Origin: a virus | Reading direction: 5' to 3' (one strand) | Length of the DNA: 59,569 bases | Virus record (IMG/VR): IMGVR_UViG_3300047560_000779 | Location: 1-59,569 of that record | Notes under the pieces: model-generated | What the model was told of the DNA's origin: nothing | Database searches by the model: none | Seen by the model: only the letters and a program-made list of their open reading frames with translations | Position numbers and translations under genes: made by a program | In this document: in pieces, positions 6,365-13,682 of the stretch | Layout of the letters: each line of letters begins with the position of its first letter | Position numbering within the stretch: position 1 is the first letter of the stretch

Positions 6365-7460
6365 ACTAGAAAAAGCAAAAGCACAGATCGTGCTTGACCA
6401 TCCCTTCTTCGCAGCAATCTTGTTGCGTCGCAAGCTCATCTGTGACAACAGCATCCCAACATTGGCAGTCGATGCTCGTGCCAACATCTACTACAACAAT
6501 GACTTCATCGAGTCGTTGACTGTGCCTCAGATTGTGTGGGGCTTGTGCCACGAGGTAGGCCATGTCATCGGTCAGCATGCTGTGCGTAAGGGTGCTCGCA
6601 ATCACAAGAAGTGGAACTATGCAGGTGACGCATGGATTAACGACACACTCGATGACTCCAACGTAGGCCAACGCATCCAAGGCTGTGTGGACATCAAGGG
6701 TAGCAAGGACAAGACGACTGAGACTATCTATGACGAGTTGCCTGAAGACCACGGTGACAACGGCTTAGGTGATGATGTCATCTATGGCATCGGCCCTGAC
6801 GGTCAAGGTAGACCACTGACACCTGATGAGATCAAAGAGATCGAAGGTCAAATCAAAATCGAGATTGCCGAGGCTGCCCAAGCTGCCAAGATGCGTGGCA
6901 AGCTGTCTGGTAAGTTAGCTGAGATGGTCGCTGCCTTGCTCGAGGTCAAGACACCTTGGTATGAGATTCTCGAGAAGCACATGACTGCGTGTGTTGCACA
7001 AGGTCAGAGCTGGCGTCGTCCTAACCGTCGCTTCGTTGACCACTATCTGCCAAGCGTAGACAAGTTGCCACAGATGGGTGAGCTTGTTGTTCAGGTCGAC
7101 GTATCAGGTTCTATCAGCAAGAAAGAGCTCGACTATTACAACGGTCACCTATCACGCATCATCGAGCAGTGCCGTCCTGAGAAAGTTCATGTGTTGTACA
7201 CCGACACAGAAGTTCAGAAGCACGTTGAGTTCGACTGTGGTGAAGCAGTTGCCCTTGAGTTCTATTCAGGCGGTGGCACTGACATGCCAGCAGGCTTCGA
7301 CTTCCTCGCCACACAGGGAATTGAACCGCAGGTCTTTGTCTGCCTCACAGATGGTTATACAGACTTCGGTGCTGACCCCGGCTATCCCGTTGTGTGGTGT
7401 ATCAGTTCTGATGTCGATGCTCCATGGGGCGAGAACATCCACTTCGAGTTAGAGCAGTGA
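6354..7460 (+). CDS. VWA-like protein with HExxH metallopeptidase-type N-terminus
   Basis: 368 aa. An HEVGHVIGQH motif near residue 66 provides the HExxH zinc-site signature. The C-terminal third has a VWA-type metal site: DVSGS near 249, a GGGTDMPAG threonine near 306 and a CLTDGYTD segment. This architecture matches the DUF2201 family (putative metallopeptidase plus VWA-like domain), usually encoded with MoxR ATPases. A MoxR-like ATPase lies at 3077 and a DUF3150-like gene at 4780. Its substrate is unknown. A CACCTATCACGC repeat lies inside the gene at 7146. Confidence 0.8.
   Translation: MATKLEKAKAQIVLDHPFFAAILLRRKLICDNSIPTLAVDARANIYYNNDFIESLTVPQIVWGLCHEVGHVIGQHAVRKGARNHKKWNYAGDAWINDTLDDSNVGQRIQGCVDIKGSKDKTTETIYDELPEDHGDNGLGDDVIYGIGPDGQGRPLTPDEIKEIEGQIKIEIAEAAQAAKMRGKLSGKLAEMVAALLEVKTPWYEILEKHMTACVAQGQSWRRPNRRFVDHYLPSVDKLPQMGELVVQVDVSGSISKKELDYYNGHLSRIIEQCRPEKVHVLYTDTEVQKHVEFDCGEAVALEFYSGGGTDMPAGFDFLATQGIEPQVFVCLTDGYTDFGADPGYPVVWCISSDVDAPWGENIHFELEQ
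7146..7157 (+). repeat. CACCTATCACGC motif copy 3
   Basis: Exact 12-mer within the VWA-protein gene, read as part of GHLSRI. It falls in a different reading phase from the copy at 11173. Confidence 0.7.
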
Positions 7461-7708
7461 TAACTTGGAAGCGTGTAGGCGAGGCTAGCCGTGACAGGGC
7501 TGGCCACGCTCAGTGGTATCTATGCGATACAAGCTACGCGACAGGCAGGTCGATAGTAGGCGAGGTCGTCCTTCAAGACCCTGATGGGCTACAAACCTAC
7601 TACGCTGCCTTGTTTAATGGGAGCGCTGTTAAGTACTTTACTGATGTAGAAGTTGCCAAGGCTTGGCTGTTGGCGCTATACACATTGGAGAAAGCATCAT
7701 GCAACTAG
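7457..7708 (+). CDS. Early-array paralog, 83 aa, GTG start
   Basis: The GTG at 7457 overlaps the preceding stop (GTGA) and yields MITWKRVGEAS, which fits the family's early Trp; an ATG at 7424 would lie deep in the VWA gene. The C-terminal helix is DVEVAKAWLLALYTLEKAS. TTGGAGAAAGCATC encodes LEKAS and carries the GGAG for the next gene. Function unknown. Confidence 0.65.
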   Translation: MITWKRVGEASRDRAGHAQWYLCDTSYATGRSIVGEVVLQDPDGLQTYYAALFNGSAVKYFTDVEVAKAWLLALYTLEKASCN

Positions 7709-7944
7709 AGTGGCGCACATTCATAAAAGACAACATGCTTGGAGGCTGGCGGCTATACGACGTAGAGCAAACTATTTGGTCTTCGTGGCGAATCTTGGCT
7801 ACTGTGCGCCTCGAGTTATGTGAGACCAAGCAACCAATGAAACTGTGGAGGTTCAAAGTGGAAAGTCTAGACAAAGGCCCAGTGCGGCGGTTCGACACAG
7901 AGGACGAAGCCAAGGCGTTTGCTATCGCTATGGTGCGGCTATGA
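7699..7944 (+). CDS. Early-array paralog, 81 aa, LEW...EAKAFAIAMVRL
   Basis: The ATG at 7699 lies 12 bases after GGAG and produces MQLEWRTF, the canonical family start. The middle contains several Trp residues and the end is TEDEAKAFAIAMVRL. Its stop overlaps the next ATG. A typical member: a short Trp-rich beta part followed by one helix. Function unknown. Confidence 0.75.
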   Translation: MQLEWRTFIKDNMLGGWRLYDVEQTIWSSWRILATVRLELCETKQPMKLWRFKVESLDKGPVRRFDTEDEAKAFAIAMVRL

Positions 7945-8183
7945 CTTGGTATTACGCATGGCAGAACACTCCGTACGACACCCAACGCTGGGACTATATG
8001 TACACCAATGGACACCAGTTCCGCAGGCTAGGGCAAGTAGCTCGAGTCATCCGAGCAAGACAAAGCTACGACGAACCATTGCATGAGTACCAAGCACATG
8101 CCTTTGGTATGAAACAGAAGATGGTATTCCCTACAAGAGTAGAAGCCGAGGCATGGGTAACAGCATGTGAAAGGATGGAGTGA
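7941..8183 (+). CDS. Early-array paralog, 80 aa
   Basis: Starts at the ATGA overlap (MTWYYAWQNTPYDTQRWDYM), very Trp/Tyr-rich at the N-terminus. Ends RVEAEAWVTACERME, where AAAGGATGGAG encodes the terminus and forms the ribosome site of the next gene. Function unknown. Confidence 0.7.
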   Translation: MTWYYAWQNTPYDTQRWDYMYTNGHQFRRLGQVARVIRARQSYDEPLHEYQAHAFGMKQKMVFPTRVEAEAWVTACERME

Positions 8184-8401
8184 TGAAGCTCGAATGGTAC
8201 GAGAGCAGAGATTTCCAATGGGTGCTTGAAGACAGCGAAGGCTATTTGATTGGGCAGATCAAACACTACCCGATTGGGTGGGAGCTTCAATGGAGACCGA
8301 ATACGGCTCGGCGCTCCCGCTGGAACGCACAGTGGTGGCCCGACACCCAGCTCGAAGAAGCCAAAGCATGGGCAATCGCAATGATAAGGATGAGCCAATG
8401 A
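8183..8401 (+). CDS. Early-array paralog, 72 aa, LEW...EAKAWAIAMIRM
   Basis: The ATG at 8183 overlaps the preceding TGA; an upstream GTG at 8180 would add one residue. The start is MKLEWYESRDFQWVLED and the end LEEAKAWAIAMIRMSQ, the best match to the family consensus. ATAAGGATG encodes IRM and acts as the ribosome site. Function unknown. Confidence 0.75.
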   Translation: MKLEWYESRDFQWVLEDSEGYLIGQIKHYPIGWELQWRPNTARRSRWNAQWWPDTQLEEAKAWAIAMIRMSQ

Positions 8402-8682
8402 AAATGACTAGAGCAGAGAAACGGCGGCGCAAGATAGCCAAGCTCGTGGAGATGAAACTCGATGGACTCGAACCACCTGATGACTGGAGGACGATGAACT
8501 ATGAGGAGCTGTATCGCTACCATCAATTCGCACTACGAGAGGCGGATGTGTTCACCAACTACAAGTACTACGGTAAGAGTCTGGTGGACCACATCACGAA
8601 CCACAAAGCACAAGAGATACAACGCTCGATAGACAGAGCAATATTGGAGGAATTAAATGGCGAGCTTAGCAGACCAAGTTGA
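8398..8682 (+). CDS. Basic helical protein, 94 aa
   Basis: The ATG at 8398 overlaps the preceding stop. A strongly basic N-terminus (MKMTRAEKRRRKIAKLVEMK) is followed by helical, charged sequence. It could bind nucleic acid, judged by charge only. The last 26 bases overlap the next gene. Not an EAK-family member. Confidence 0.6.
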   Translation: MKMTRAEKRRRKIAKLVEMKLDGLEPPDDWRTMNYEELYRYHQFALREADVFTNYKYYGKSLVDHITNHKAQEIQRSIDRAILEELNGELSRPS

Positions 8683-8884
8683 AGAACTTGAGGAGAACTA
8701 CCAAGAGTCGCGCAATACAGTGCGAGAGCTTGAAGATCGTATTGAGGTAATGGACAACGTCATCTCAAATTTAAAGAGCATGGTGCATGACCTAGAAGAA
8801 CAGATCGACTGGATTCATACAACTTACCCAGACTTGGAGGTGGCCTTTGAAGTCAAACGAAGACTCGATTCAGCTGCGGTATGA
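8657..8884 (+). CDS. Coiled-coil protein, 75 aa
   Basis: Heptad-like sequence from the start (LADQVEELEENYQESRN) to about residue 60 predicts a coiled coil. It ends VAFEVKRRLDSAAV, whose R-R-L-D resembles the array C-terminus. GGAGG (ATTGGAGGAATTAA) precedes the ATG. Function unknown. Confidence 0.65.
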   Translation: MASLADQVEELEENYQESRNTVRELEDRIEVMDNVISNLKSMVHDLEEQIDWIHTTYPDLEVAFEVKRRLDSAAV

Positions 8885-9128
8885 GTGGGCTGACAGAGGG
8901 ATGCAACAGTATCTTCATCTCGTAGACCCTAATAAAGTGTGGAACTACCAACTAGCCAAGGTGTATTACCAAGGCGGGGAGATATGTAGCAGCACGAAGG
9001 CGCTGCCTGATTACGTTAACGCAAGCACAGTGGCAGAGCTAATACAAGAGCGCAAGCAATACCTCGAACAGAAAGTTGTTCAGTACGTTACCCGACGACT
9101 GGACGAAGCCAACACAGGAGAAATTTAA
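8847..9128 (+). CDS. Early-array relative, 93 aa, TTG start
   Basis: The TTG at 8847 follows GGAGG (8835-8839) and places RYEW near residue 12, close to the family's EW start; the next in-frame ATG would remove this. It ends LEQKVVQYVTRRLDEANTGEI. Overlaps the previous gene by 38 bases. The start is uncertain and the function unknown. Confidence 0.55.
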   Translation: MKSNEDSIQLRYEWADRGMQQYLHLVDPNKVWNYQLAKVYYQGGEICSSTKALPDYVNASTVAELIQERKQYLEQKVVQYVTRRLDEANTGEI

Positions 9129-10042
9129 TGGGCGCACCACTTACTTACAAATACACAGAAGCAATCTTCGCCACACGGCGCAAGAACAGAGACTTCAAGG
9201 CATACAAGACAGACACGCATCTCACCAAAGCAGATGACGGCACATTCACGTTCACGTACATGCAATTCAACTGGGAGCTGGACAAGAAGACCAACATGCA
9301 CAAGCGTAGTGATGCACGCGACGCGGTTCCATTGGTCAGCATTACACCGGATGACGTGGTAACTCTACTTGCACCTGAGACAAAGGCTTGGCCTAGTGTG
9401 CACCACATGACTATTCGCAATCGACTGCATGACATCACCGGCTTCGACATCTACTCAGATACTGGCCACCATCACAACAAAGAAACACCCATTCGCGTCA
9501 CGCATCGTTACTATGGACAGCATGGGTGGCAGAAGCCAGCATGGTGCGCAAACACCAACGACAAAACCATTCCATACAAAATGGGCACACAGTTCCGCAC
9601 CATTGATAGCAAATCAGGCCTCACCGAGTGCCTCAACACCCCTAAGGACATTAAGAGCGTCGTGAAGAATGAAGCAATCCAATCAGCCAAAGCTGACACA
9701 GTAATCATCCGCAAGCTGGCAATGGTTATGTTGCGTGTTGGCTTTGAAGAACACGTCGAGAAGAAGCTCAGCAGCTATTGGTATGCACCCCAGCAAATCA
9801 AGCTCATCAAAGACATTGACTACAAGAACCCAACGGGTGACGACGCAATGGCTGTGCTCGCTCATGGACTGCATATGGCGTCTCGTCCCGACACTCATGT
9901 ATGGAAGGATGGCAAGTACACCGAGCGCTCAAGGGAAGAACGTATCAGCCTGCTGCGTTCACGTACTCTTGAGAACGGTATGAAGGCACTGCGCCAGCAC
10001 ATCTATGCAACAACCAACGGTTATGAAAAGGTAGAGGTCTAA
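9128..10042 (+). CDS. Unknown 304-aa early protein
   Basis: Well-formed gene starting at ATG with AGGAG 12 bases upstream. No motif I can assign. The N-terminal 100 residues look beta-rich with a FTFTYMQFNWEL strand; a His-rich segment (DTGHHHNKETP) lies near residue 115; the C-terminal half is helical and ends in a repeated RSREERISLLRSRTLE type segment. It is one of the largest early genes and precedes a 67-bp gap, so it probably ends an operon segment. Confidence 0.6.
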   Translation: MGAPLTYKYTEAIFATRRKNRDFKAYKTDTHLTKADDGTFTFTYMQFNWELDKKTNMHKRSDARDAVPLVSITPDDVVTLLAPETKAWPSVHHMTIRNRLHDITGFDIYSDTGHHHNKETPIRVTHRYYGQHGWQKPAWCANTNDKTIPYKMGTQFRTIDSKSGLTECLNTPKDIKSVVKNEAIQSAKADTVIIRKLAMVMLRVGFEEHVEKKLSSYWYAPQQIKLIKDIDYKNPTGDDAMAVLAHGLHMASRPDTHVWKDGKYTERSREERISLLRSRTLENGMKALRQHIYATTNGYEKVEV

Positions 10043-10073
10043 TGAAAAAATAATCTATAGAACATACACACGT

Positions 10074-10088
10074 TTGATATATCATCAA
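10074..10088. promoter_or_regulatory. Small inverted repeat in an early intergenic leader
   Basis: TTGAT-N5-ATCAA lies in the AT-rich 67-bp gap (10043-10109) before the 217-aa gene. This gap interrupts the otherwise overlapping chain, so an internal promoter or operator is plausible, but no paired -35/-10 boxes could be assigned. Confidence 0.3.
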
Positions 10089-10109
10089 CTCACTTACTGA
10101 AAGAACACC

Positions 10110-10763
10110 ATGGCTTACGTAGCAATCTCCAATAACTTAATCGAATCCACGCAGTCCAACATCAACAAGATGCGTGACAAAGAGAAGGCCGCAGTCACTG
10201 CGCCTCCCGAGCGAATCAATGTGTCCAACAAGGACGCCAACCTCGAGCTCCTTATCTGGGGCAACCACTTGCACCTGCGTGACCAGATGCCTAACGAGTG
10301 GAAGAAGACATACAACCGCATCAATGCTCGCATCCAGTACGAGTGGGCACCTGAGAAGACATCCAGCTTCGAGTTCATCTTCGAGTCCGTTGACCCCATC
10401 GAAGTACCACAGTGCAATGAGAACAGCTACTACGGGCACAACATCAACGTACCTGAAGATAGCCACCTGCTGCCTAAGGCAGCTAAGGACGCGATAGAAC
10501 ACCAGAAGTTCTGCCGTCAGACTGACGCCAAGTGGAGTGGCATTAAGCAGCAAGTATCAGATTTCCTACGTGCAGCTAAGTCCTTGAACGAGGCACTCAA
10601 GCTGTGGCCAGCTCTGTCTTTGTATATCGACGATGACTATATTGACCGAGTTAACAACAACCCCAAGCGCGAGAAGACGGCATCGAAGGCCGAGGAAATC
10701 ATGGCGTCTATCTCAATCGACCAACTGACAGCAGCCGCTGTCGCATCTAAGCTAACTGTATGA
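10110..10763 (+). CDS. Unknown 217-aa protein
   Basis: Starts MAYVAISNNLIESTQSNINK after AGAACACC. The centre contains an acidic, aromatic patch (YEWAPEKTSSFEFIFES). The C-terminal third, with FLRAAKSLNEALKLWPALSL and EEIMASISIDQLTAAAVAS, resembles a phage protein of unknown function I have seen in related genomes. Its stop overlaps the start of a second frame (ATGA at 10760). A leading position after an intergenic gap suggests separate control. Confidence 0.6.
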   Translation: MAYVAISNNLIESTQSNINKMRDKEKAAVTAPPERINVSNKDANLELLIWGNHLHLRDQMPNEWKKTYNRINARIQYEWAPEKTSSFEFIFESVDPIEVPQCNENSYYGHNINVPEDSHLLPKAAKDAIEHQKFCRQTDAKWSGIKQQVSDFLRAAKSLNEALKLWPALSLYIDDDYIDRVNNNPKREKTASKAEEIMASISIDQLTAAAVASKLTV

Positions 10764-11035
10764 AAGACGACGAATGTCAATACTCACACTCGAAGAACGT
10801 GCGAAACGAATCTTCGCCTCCTACAACGTCAGCCCCGAAGTCCGTGACCGTTACGAAAGGGATTGGACCCGTAGTGTTAAAGCCCTCGGTGACAAGTGGT
10901 TCTTTGCCAAACACATCGAACGACTCACAGCCGAGCAACAAGGACTTAGAGCTGCGGATGGCACGTATGGAGTCGCGCCTCGTACAACTGATGATTCACT
11001 TCGGACTTGACCCACAAGAGAAAAGATATGGCTGA
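10760..11035 (+). CDS. Overlapping 91-aa frame, or 25-aa product from 10958
   Basis: The ATG is coupled to the preceding stop. The frame is Ser/Thr/Pro-rich for 60 residues, unlike a folded protein, then ends in an amphipathic stretch (MARMESRLVQLMIHFGLD) that looks genuine. It overlaps the better-looking frame 10774-11010 almost completely. The real product may be only the 25-aa tail from the ATG at 10958. Confidence 0.25.
   Translation: MKDDECQYSHSKNVRNESSPPTTSAPKSVTVTKGIGPVVLKPSVTSGSLPNTSNDSQPSNKDLELRMARMESRLVQLMIHFGLDPQEKRYG
10774..11010 (+). CDS. Unknown 78-aa protein
   Basis: Starts MSILTLEERAKRIFASYNVS; helical and charged in the first half (SPEVRDRYERDW, WFFAKHIERLTAEQQGL). Preferred over the alternative frame on protein-like composition. 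GAAAG lies 9 bases upstream of the ATG. Function unknown. Confidence 0.5.
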   Translation: MSILTLEERAKRIFASYNVSPEVRDRYERDWTRSVKALGDKWFFAKHIERLTAEQQGLRAADGTYGVAPRTTDDSLRT

Positions 11036-11417
11036 ATACTACCAACACATGAACCAATGCGACGCCACTGGATGTAAGTTTGACGAGGCCGATGTGTGCC
11101 CTGTCGTGCGTAACATCCGATTGGCAACAGGCATAAACGTAGAGCTTGCAGGTACAGCGTACCCATCCAAGTCACCTATCACGCAGCCAAGTCTGCGGCA
11201 AGTCGGCGGCGATCACTACAAGAGACTCGCGGTGCAACCGTGGGACGTGGTGGACACATGGCCTATCGACCAACAAATCGGCTACTACCGTGGCGGTGCT
11301 TTGAAATATCTAATGCGTATGGGGAGCAAAGATGAATCTATTCAAGAAATTGCAAAAGGGCTTCACTACTTGGAGAAGCTCATCGAGTGCCTCAAGCGCC
11401 AAAGAGAAGAAGCATGA
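11028..11417 (+). CDS. DUF3310-type protein
   Basis: 129 aa. The diagnostic QVGGDHYKRLAVQPWDVV segment near residue 62, followed by GYYRGGALKYLMRMGSKDE and HYLEKLIE, is the DUF3310 signature, a family widespread in phages and sometimes annotated as nucleotide kinase without strong support. The N-terminal 55 residues carry cysteines (CDATGC, DVC) of unknown role. The ATG at 11028 follows AAGAGAAAAG. A CACCTATCACGC copy lies inside at 11173. Confidence 0.75.
   Translation: MAEYYQHMNQCDATGCKFDEADVCPVVRNIRLATGINVELAGTAYPSKSPITQPSLRQVGGDHYKRLAVQPWDVVDTWPIDQQIGYYRGGALKYLMRMGSKDESIQEIAKGLHYLEKLIECLKRQREEA
11173..11184 (+). repeat. CACCTATCACGC motif copy 4
   Basis: Exact 12-mer within the DUF3310 gene, read as SPITQ, in a different phase from the copy at 7146. 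Confidence 0.7.
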
Positions 11418-11784
11418 TGACTATACGGACGCGATGGCGTATCTTAAGGAACGTGTCGCCCAAGAGGAATACAACAAGGCTCTTATGGAAAGGCACCCAC
11501 TAATGAACTCAGCAGCAAACATGGCAGGGCAGTCGTCAATATTGACAACGAACACAGGCGCTTCGATTGGTAGCGGAACATGGGCCCACCCCAATGCACC
11601 GTTACAGTTTGCCCCAAAAGGAGAAGGGTATGTAATCCCACAGCACCACTCTCAGTTTCATGTCGAGAAAGTCGACAACGGATTCATCATCCGCAGCGGC
11701 AAGTATTCAAAAATCTGCAAGGACATGACTGAGTTATCTGAGCAGTTCGTGGCCATCATGGTTGAAGCGCAACTGGACAAGTAA
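11332..11784 (+). CDS. Early protein with array-like C-terminus, up to 150 aa
   Basis: The ATG at 11332 has a strong GGGGAG site 8 bases upstream but lies 86 bases inside the DUF3310 gene; the next in-frame ATG is near 11434. The C-terminal 45 residues (FHVEKVDNGFIIRSGKYSK, then LSEQFVAIMVEAQLDK) form a short beta-hairpin plus helix like the array family. The first 90 residues are low-complexity. The start is uncertain and the function unknown. Confidence 0.55.
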   Translation: MNLFKKLQKGFTTWRSSSSASSAKEKKHDDYTDAMAYLKERVAQEEYNKALMERHPLMNSAANMAGQSSILTTNTGASIGSGTWAHPNAPLQFAPKGEGYVIPQHHSQFHVEKVDNGFIIRSGKYSKICKDMTELSEQFVAIMVEAQLDK

Positions 11785-11786
11785 CC

Positions 11787-12395
11787 ATGCCTAGCCTACA
11801 AACTGAAATCTTCACAAAGGTATTACCCAAAATGCAATCACTTACTAACCTCACCTTCGACGACCCTGAACAACCAGAGGTGCCAGCTACACCAGCTAAG
11901 TTAACCAACAACGAGCTTATCTTTGAGTGGATCAAAGCAAATCCTGCCAAGTACGCCAAAGACATCTGCACTGCGTTTGCTGATGAGATCAACTATGACT
12001 CTGTGCAATCACAAGTACACGCATTGGCAGCTCGTGGCATCCTCCACAAAGTGGTGTGCAGTTCAACAGGCAAGCTGATGTATTCAGCAGCAGTGGACAC
12101 GTACCCACGTAGTCCTCGTATGCAAGCCATAGCCAAGATGAACGAAGCACGGGAGAAGCTAGGCAAAGAAGAAATGGCTCGGCGTATCAGTGAAGGCCAC
12201 AAGGCCAGCAAGCATGCTGAGGCAGAGAAGCAACTCGAACCAGTTAAGCGTAAGGTCGTGCTGATTAAGCGACGAGTCAATCCACCAACAGACGTTGCTC
12301 CCGCAGTACAGGTCACACCAGTGGACTTGAACAAACTCTCAATCGTGCAAGCTCGCAAGTTGTACGACGAACTGAAACAAATCTTTGGGGCTTAA
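11787..12395 (+). CDS. Putative winged-helix DNA-binding protein
   Basis: 202 aa. Residues about 35-85 (LIFEWIKANPAKYAKDICTA, then SVQSQVHALAARGILHKVVC) fit a winged helix: helix, recognition helix and wing. The following region is highly basic (RRISEGHKASKHAEAEKQ, VKRKVVLIKRRVN), typical of a nucleic-acid-binding linker. It could be an early transcription regulator, but the target is not evident. Confidence 0.55.
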   Translation: MPSLQTEIFTKVLPKMQSLTNLTFDDPEQPEVPATPAKLTNNELIFEWIKANPAKYAKDICTAFADEINYDSVQSQVHALAARGILHKVVCSSTGKLMYSAAVDTYPRSPRMQAIAKMNEAREKLGKEEMARRISEGHKASKHAEAEKQLEPVKRKVVLIKRRVNPPTDVAPAVQVTPVDLNKLSIVQARKLYDELKQIFGA

Positions 12396-12396
12396 T

Positions 12397-12726
12397 ATGC
12401 ACAGCTACACAACACAACCAATCATCACAGAGAAGATGTACGACAGCAGTGGTACAGCGCATACCATCGTCAACCCAAATCGGCTAGAGACTTTTAAGGC
12501 AACGCTTGAGTCACATATCTCGATGCTGACCATGGAAGTGCAGACCTTGCAAGCCCATGCCAATTGGATTGAGCCCCGCCTCAACGATTTCCACAAGTTC
12601 ATGGAGTGGATGCAACGCGTTCATCCTGATGTCATCACTGCGTACACCGAGGCGACCAAAGTTGAGAAAGTGTTGGACAAAGCTAATGACATCGGCGAAC
12701 AAGTCTATGCGGAGACGTCAGCATGA
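12397..12726 (+). CDS. Helical protein, 109 aa
   Basis: The ATG at 12397 follows TTGGGG. Mostly helical, with a possible coiled coil in residues 30-60 (TFKATLESHISMLTMEVQTL). No family recognised. The stop overlaps the next ATG. Confidence 0.6.
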   Translation: MHSYTTQPIITEKMYDSSGTAHTIVNPNRLETFKATLESHISMLTMEVQTLQAHANWIEPRLNDFHKFMEWMQRVHPDVITAYTEATKVEKVLDKANDIGEQVYAETSA

Positions 12727-13016
12727 GATGGCTCAAAAGAAAACTACGCAACTGGCTGCGTGACGACGAAATTTGCATCTCTGAGACTCAGCCATACGCT
12801 GCGCCTCATCACAACATGGGCGAGACACAAACGTCTGTGCAGATATTTAAAGCCATGAACGGAACAATACTTGTGCTGCATAGCCAGAACACACTAGGTA
12901 AAAACTTAGTTGGTGGCCGTCAGGCTGGCCCGACCATGTACGTCCTCAAGGATGGCGAGAGTGTCCAAGATGCTGTTGCCACGTTGTTAGTCAAAGCAAG
13001 ATTGGATTCAATGTGA
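12723..13016 (+). CDS. Early-array relative, 97 aa
   Basis: Basic start (MRWLKRKLRNWLRDDE), then a beta-rich part and the C-terminal helix ESVQDAVATLLVKARLDSM. This resembles the array's terminal helix plus R-L-D, although the nearest members are 3.6 kb upstream. The stop overlaps a GTG start. Function unknown. Confidence 0.6.
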   Translation: MRWLKRKLRNWLRDDEICISETQPYAAPHHNMGETQTSVQIFKAMNGTILVLHSQNTLGKNLVGGRQAGPTMYVLKDGESVQDAVATLLVKARLDSM

Positions 13017-13183
13017 CTTACCATTCCCTCTACAACATCTTGTGCGTCTGTGCCGCTGGCGCGTTCTTAATGGGCGCGTTCTCGATGGTGTTCTTCACCA
13101 TTGGTTATGCTATGTGCTTCTTTCTCATGGCTATCTTCCTCCAGCTCCAAGCTATGGTGGCGCGTAATGCGAAAGAGGAGTAA
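13013..13183 (+). CDS. Two-helix membrane protein, 56 aa, GTG start
   Basis: GTGA overlaps the preceding stop. Almost all of residues 8-48 is hydrophobic (LCVCAAGAFLMGAFSMVFF, then MCFFLMAIFLQL), enough for two short membrane spans, with a charged ARNAKEE tail. Function unknown. As an early gene it is less likely to be a holin than the late membrane proteins. Confidence 0.5.
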   Translation: MTYHSLYNILCVCAAGAFLMGAFSMVFFTIGYAMCFFLMAIFLQLQAMVARNAKEE

Positions 13184-13682
13184 GTACAAGCCTAAAGGCG
13201 TACGCCTTGACACAATGACATGGGTGTTGAGTGGTATGAAGCCATTCACATCTGTGTCGTTAGCTGTGGACATCCGCATCAAGAACCATGTGGCTATTGA
13301 CCAACTCCGCAAGGGCGAGGCCAACAAGGAAGACATCGACATCATCATTGGCGCGTTCAATATGATGGAGGGCTTCGGTCGCATGGGTATTGGCAATGAT
13401 TGGGCTGAAGAAATTCGTCTGGGGCAGGATGCTCTGCTTGCCATAGCAAGACGTGGTGTTCGTATGAACATGCGTTTCGTGGCCACCGGCCCTGAGCTCA
13501 CAGCAATTAACTTAGCAATGGAAATTCATGATGCCCAACTCGACGTATGCACCGTCAGACAACTCGAGCAAGCGCTCGACATCGTCAAAGAAGACGTCAT
13601 CTATAAAAGAGCAAGAGCAATCAACGCCGAAGACGACTCTAGTACCGGGCGCACCTTGGCCGAGCTTGGAACCAGCAAATGA
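13167..13682 (+). CDS. Unknown 171-aa protein
   Basis: The ATG at 13167 lies 17 bases inside the membrane-protein gene and gives MRKRSKYKPKGVRLD. Helical. The segment IDQLRKGEANKEDIDIIIGA followed by MGIGNDWAEEIRLGQDA recalls a small phage protein of unknown function. The stop overlaps the next ATG. Confidence 0.6.
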   Translation: MRKRSKYKPKGVRLDTMTWVLSGMKPFTSVSLAVDIRIKNHVAIDQLRKGEANKEDIDIIIGAFNMMEGFGRMGIGNDWAEEIRLGQDALLAIARRGVRMNMRFVATGPELTAINLAMEIHDAQLDVCTVRQLEQALDIVKEDVIYKRARAINAEDDSSTGRTLAELGTSK

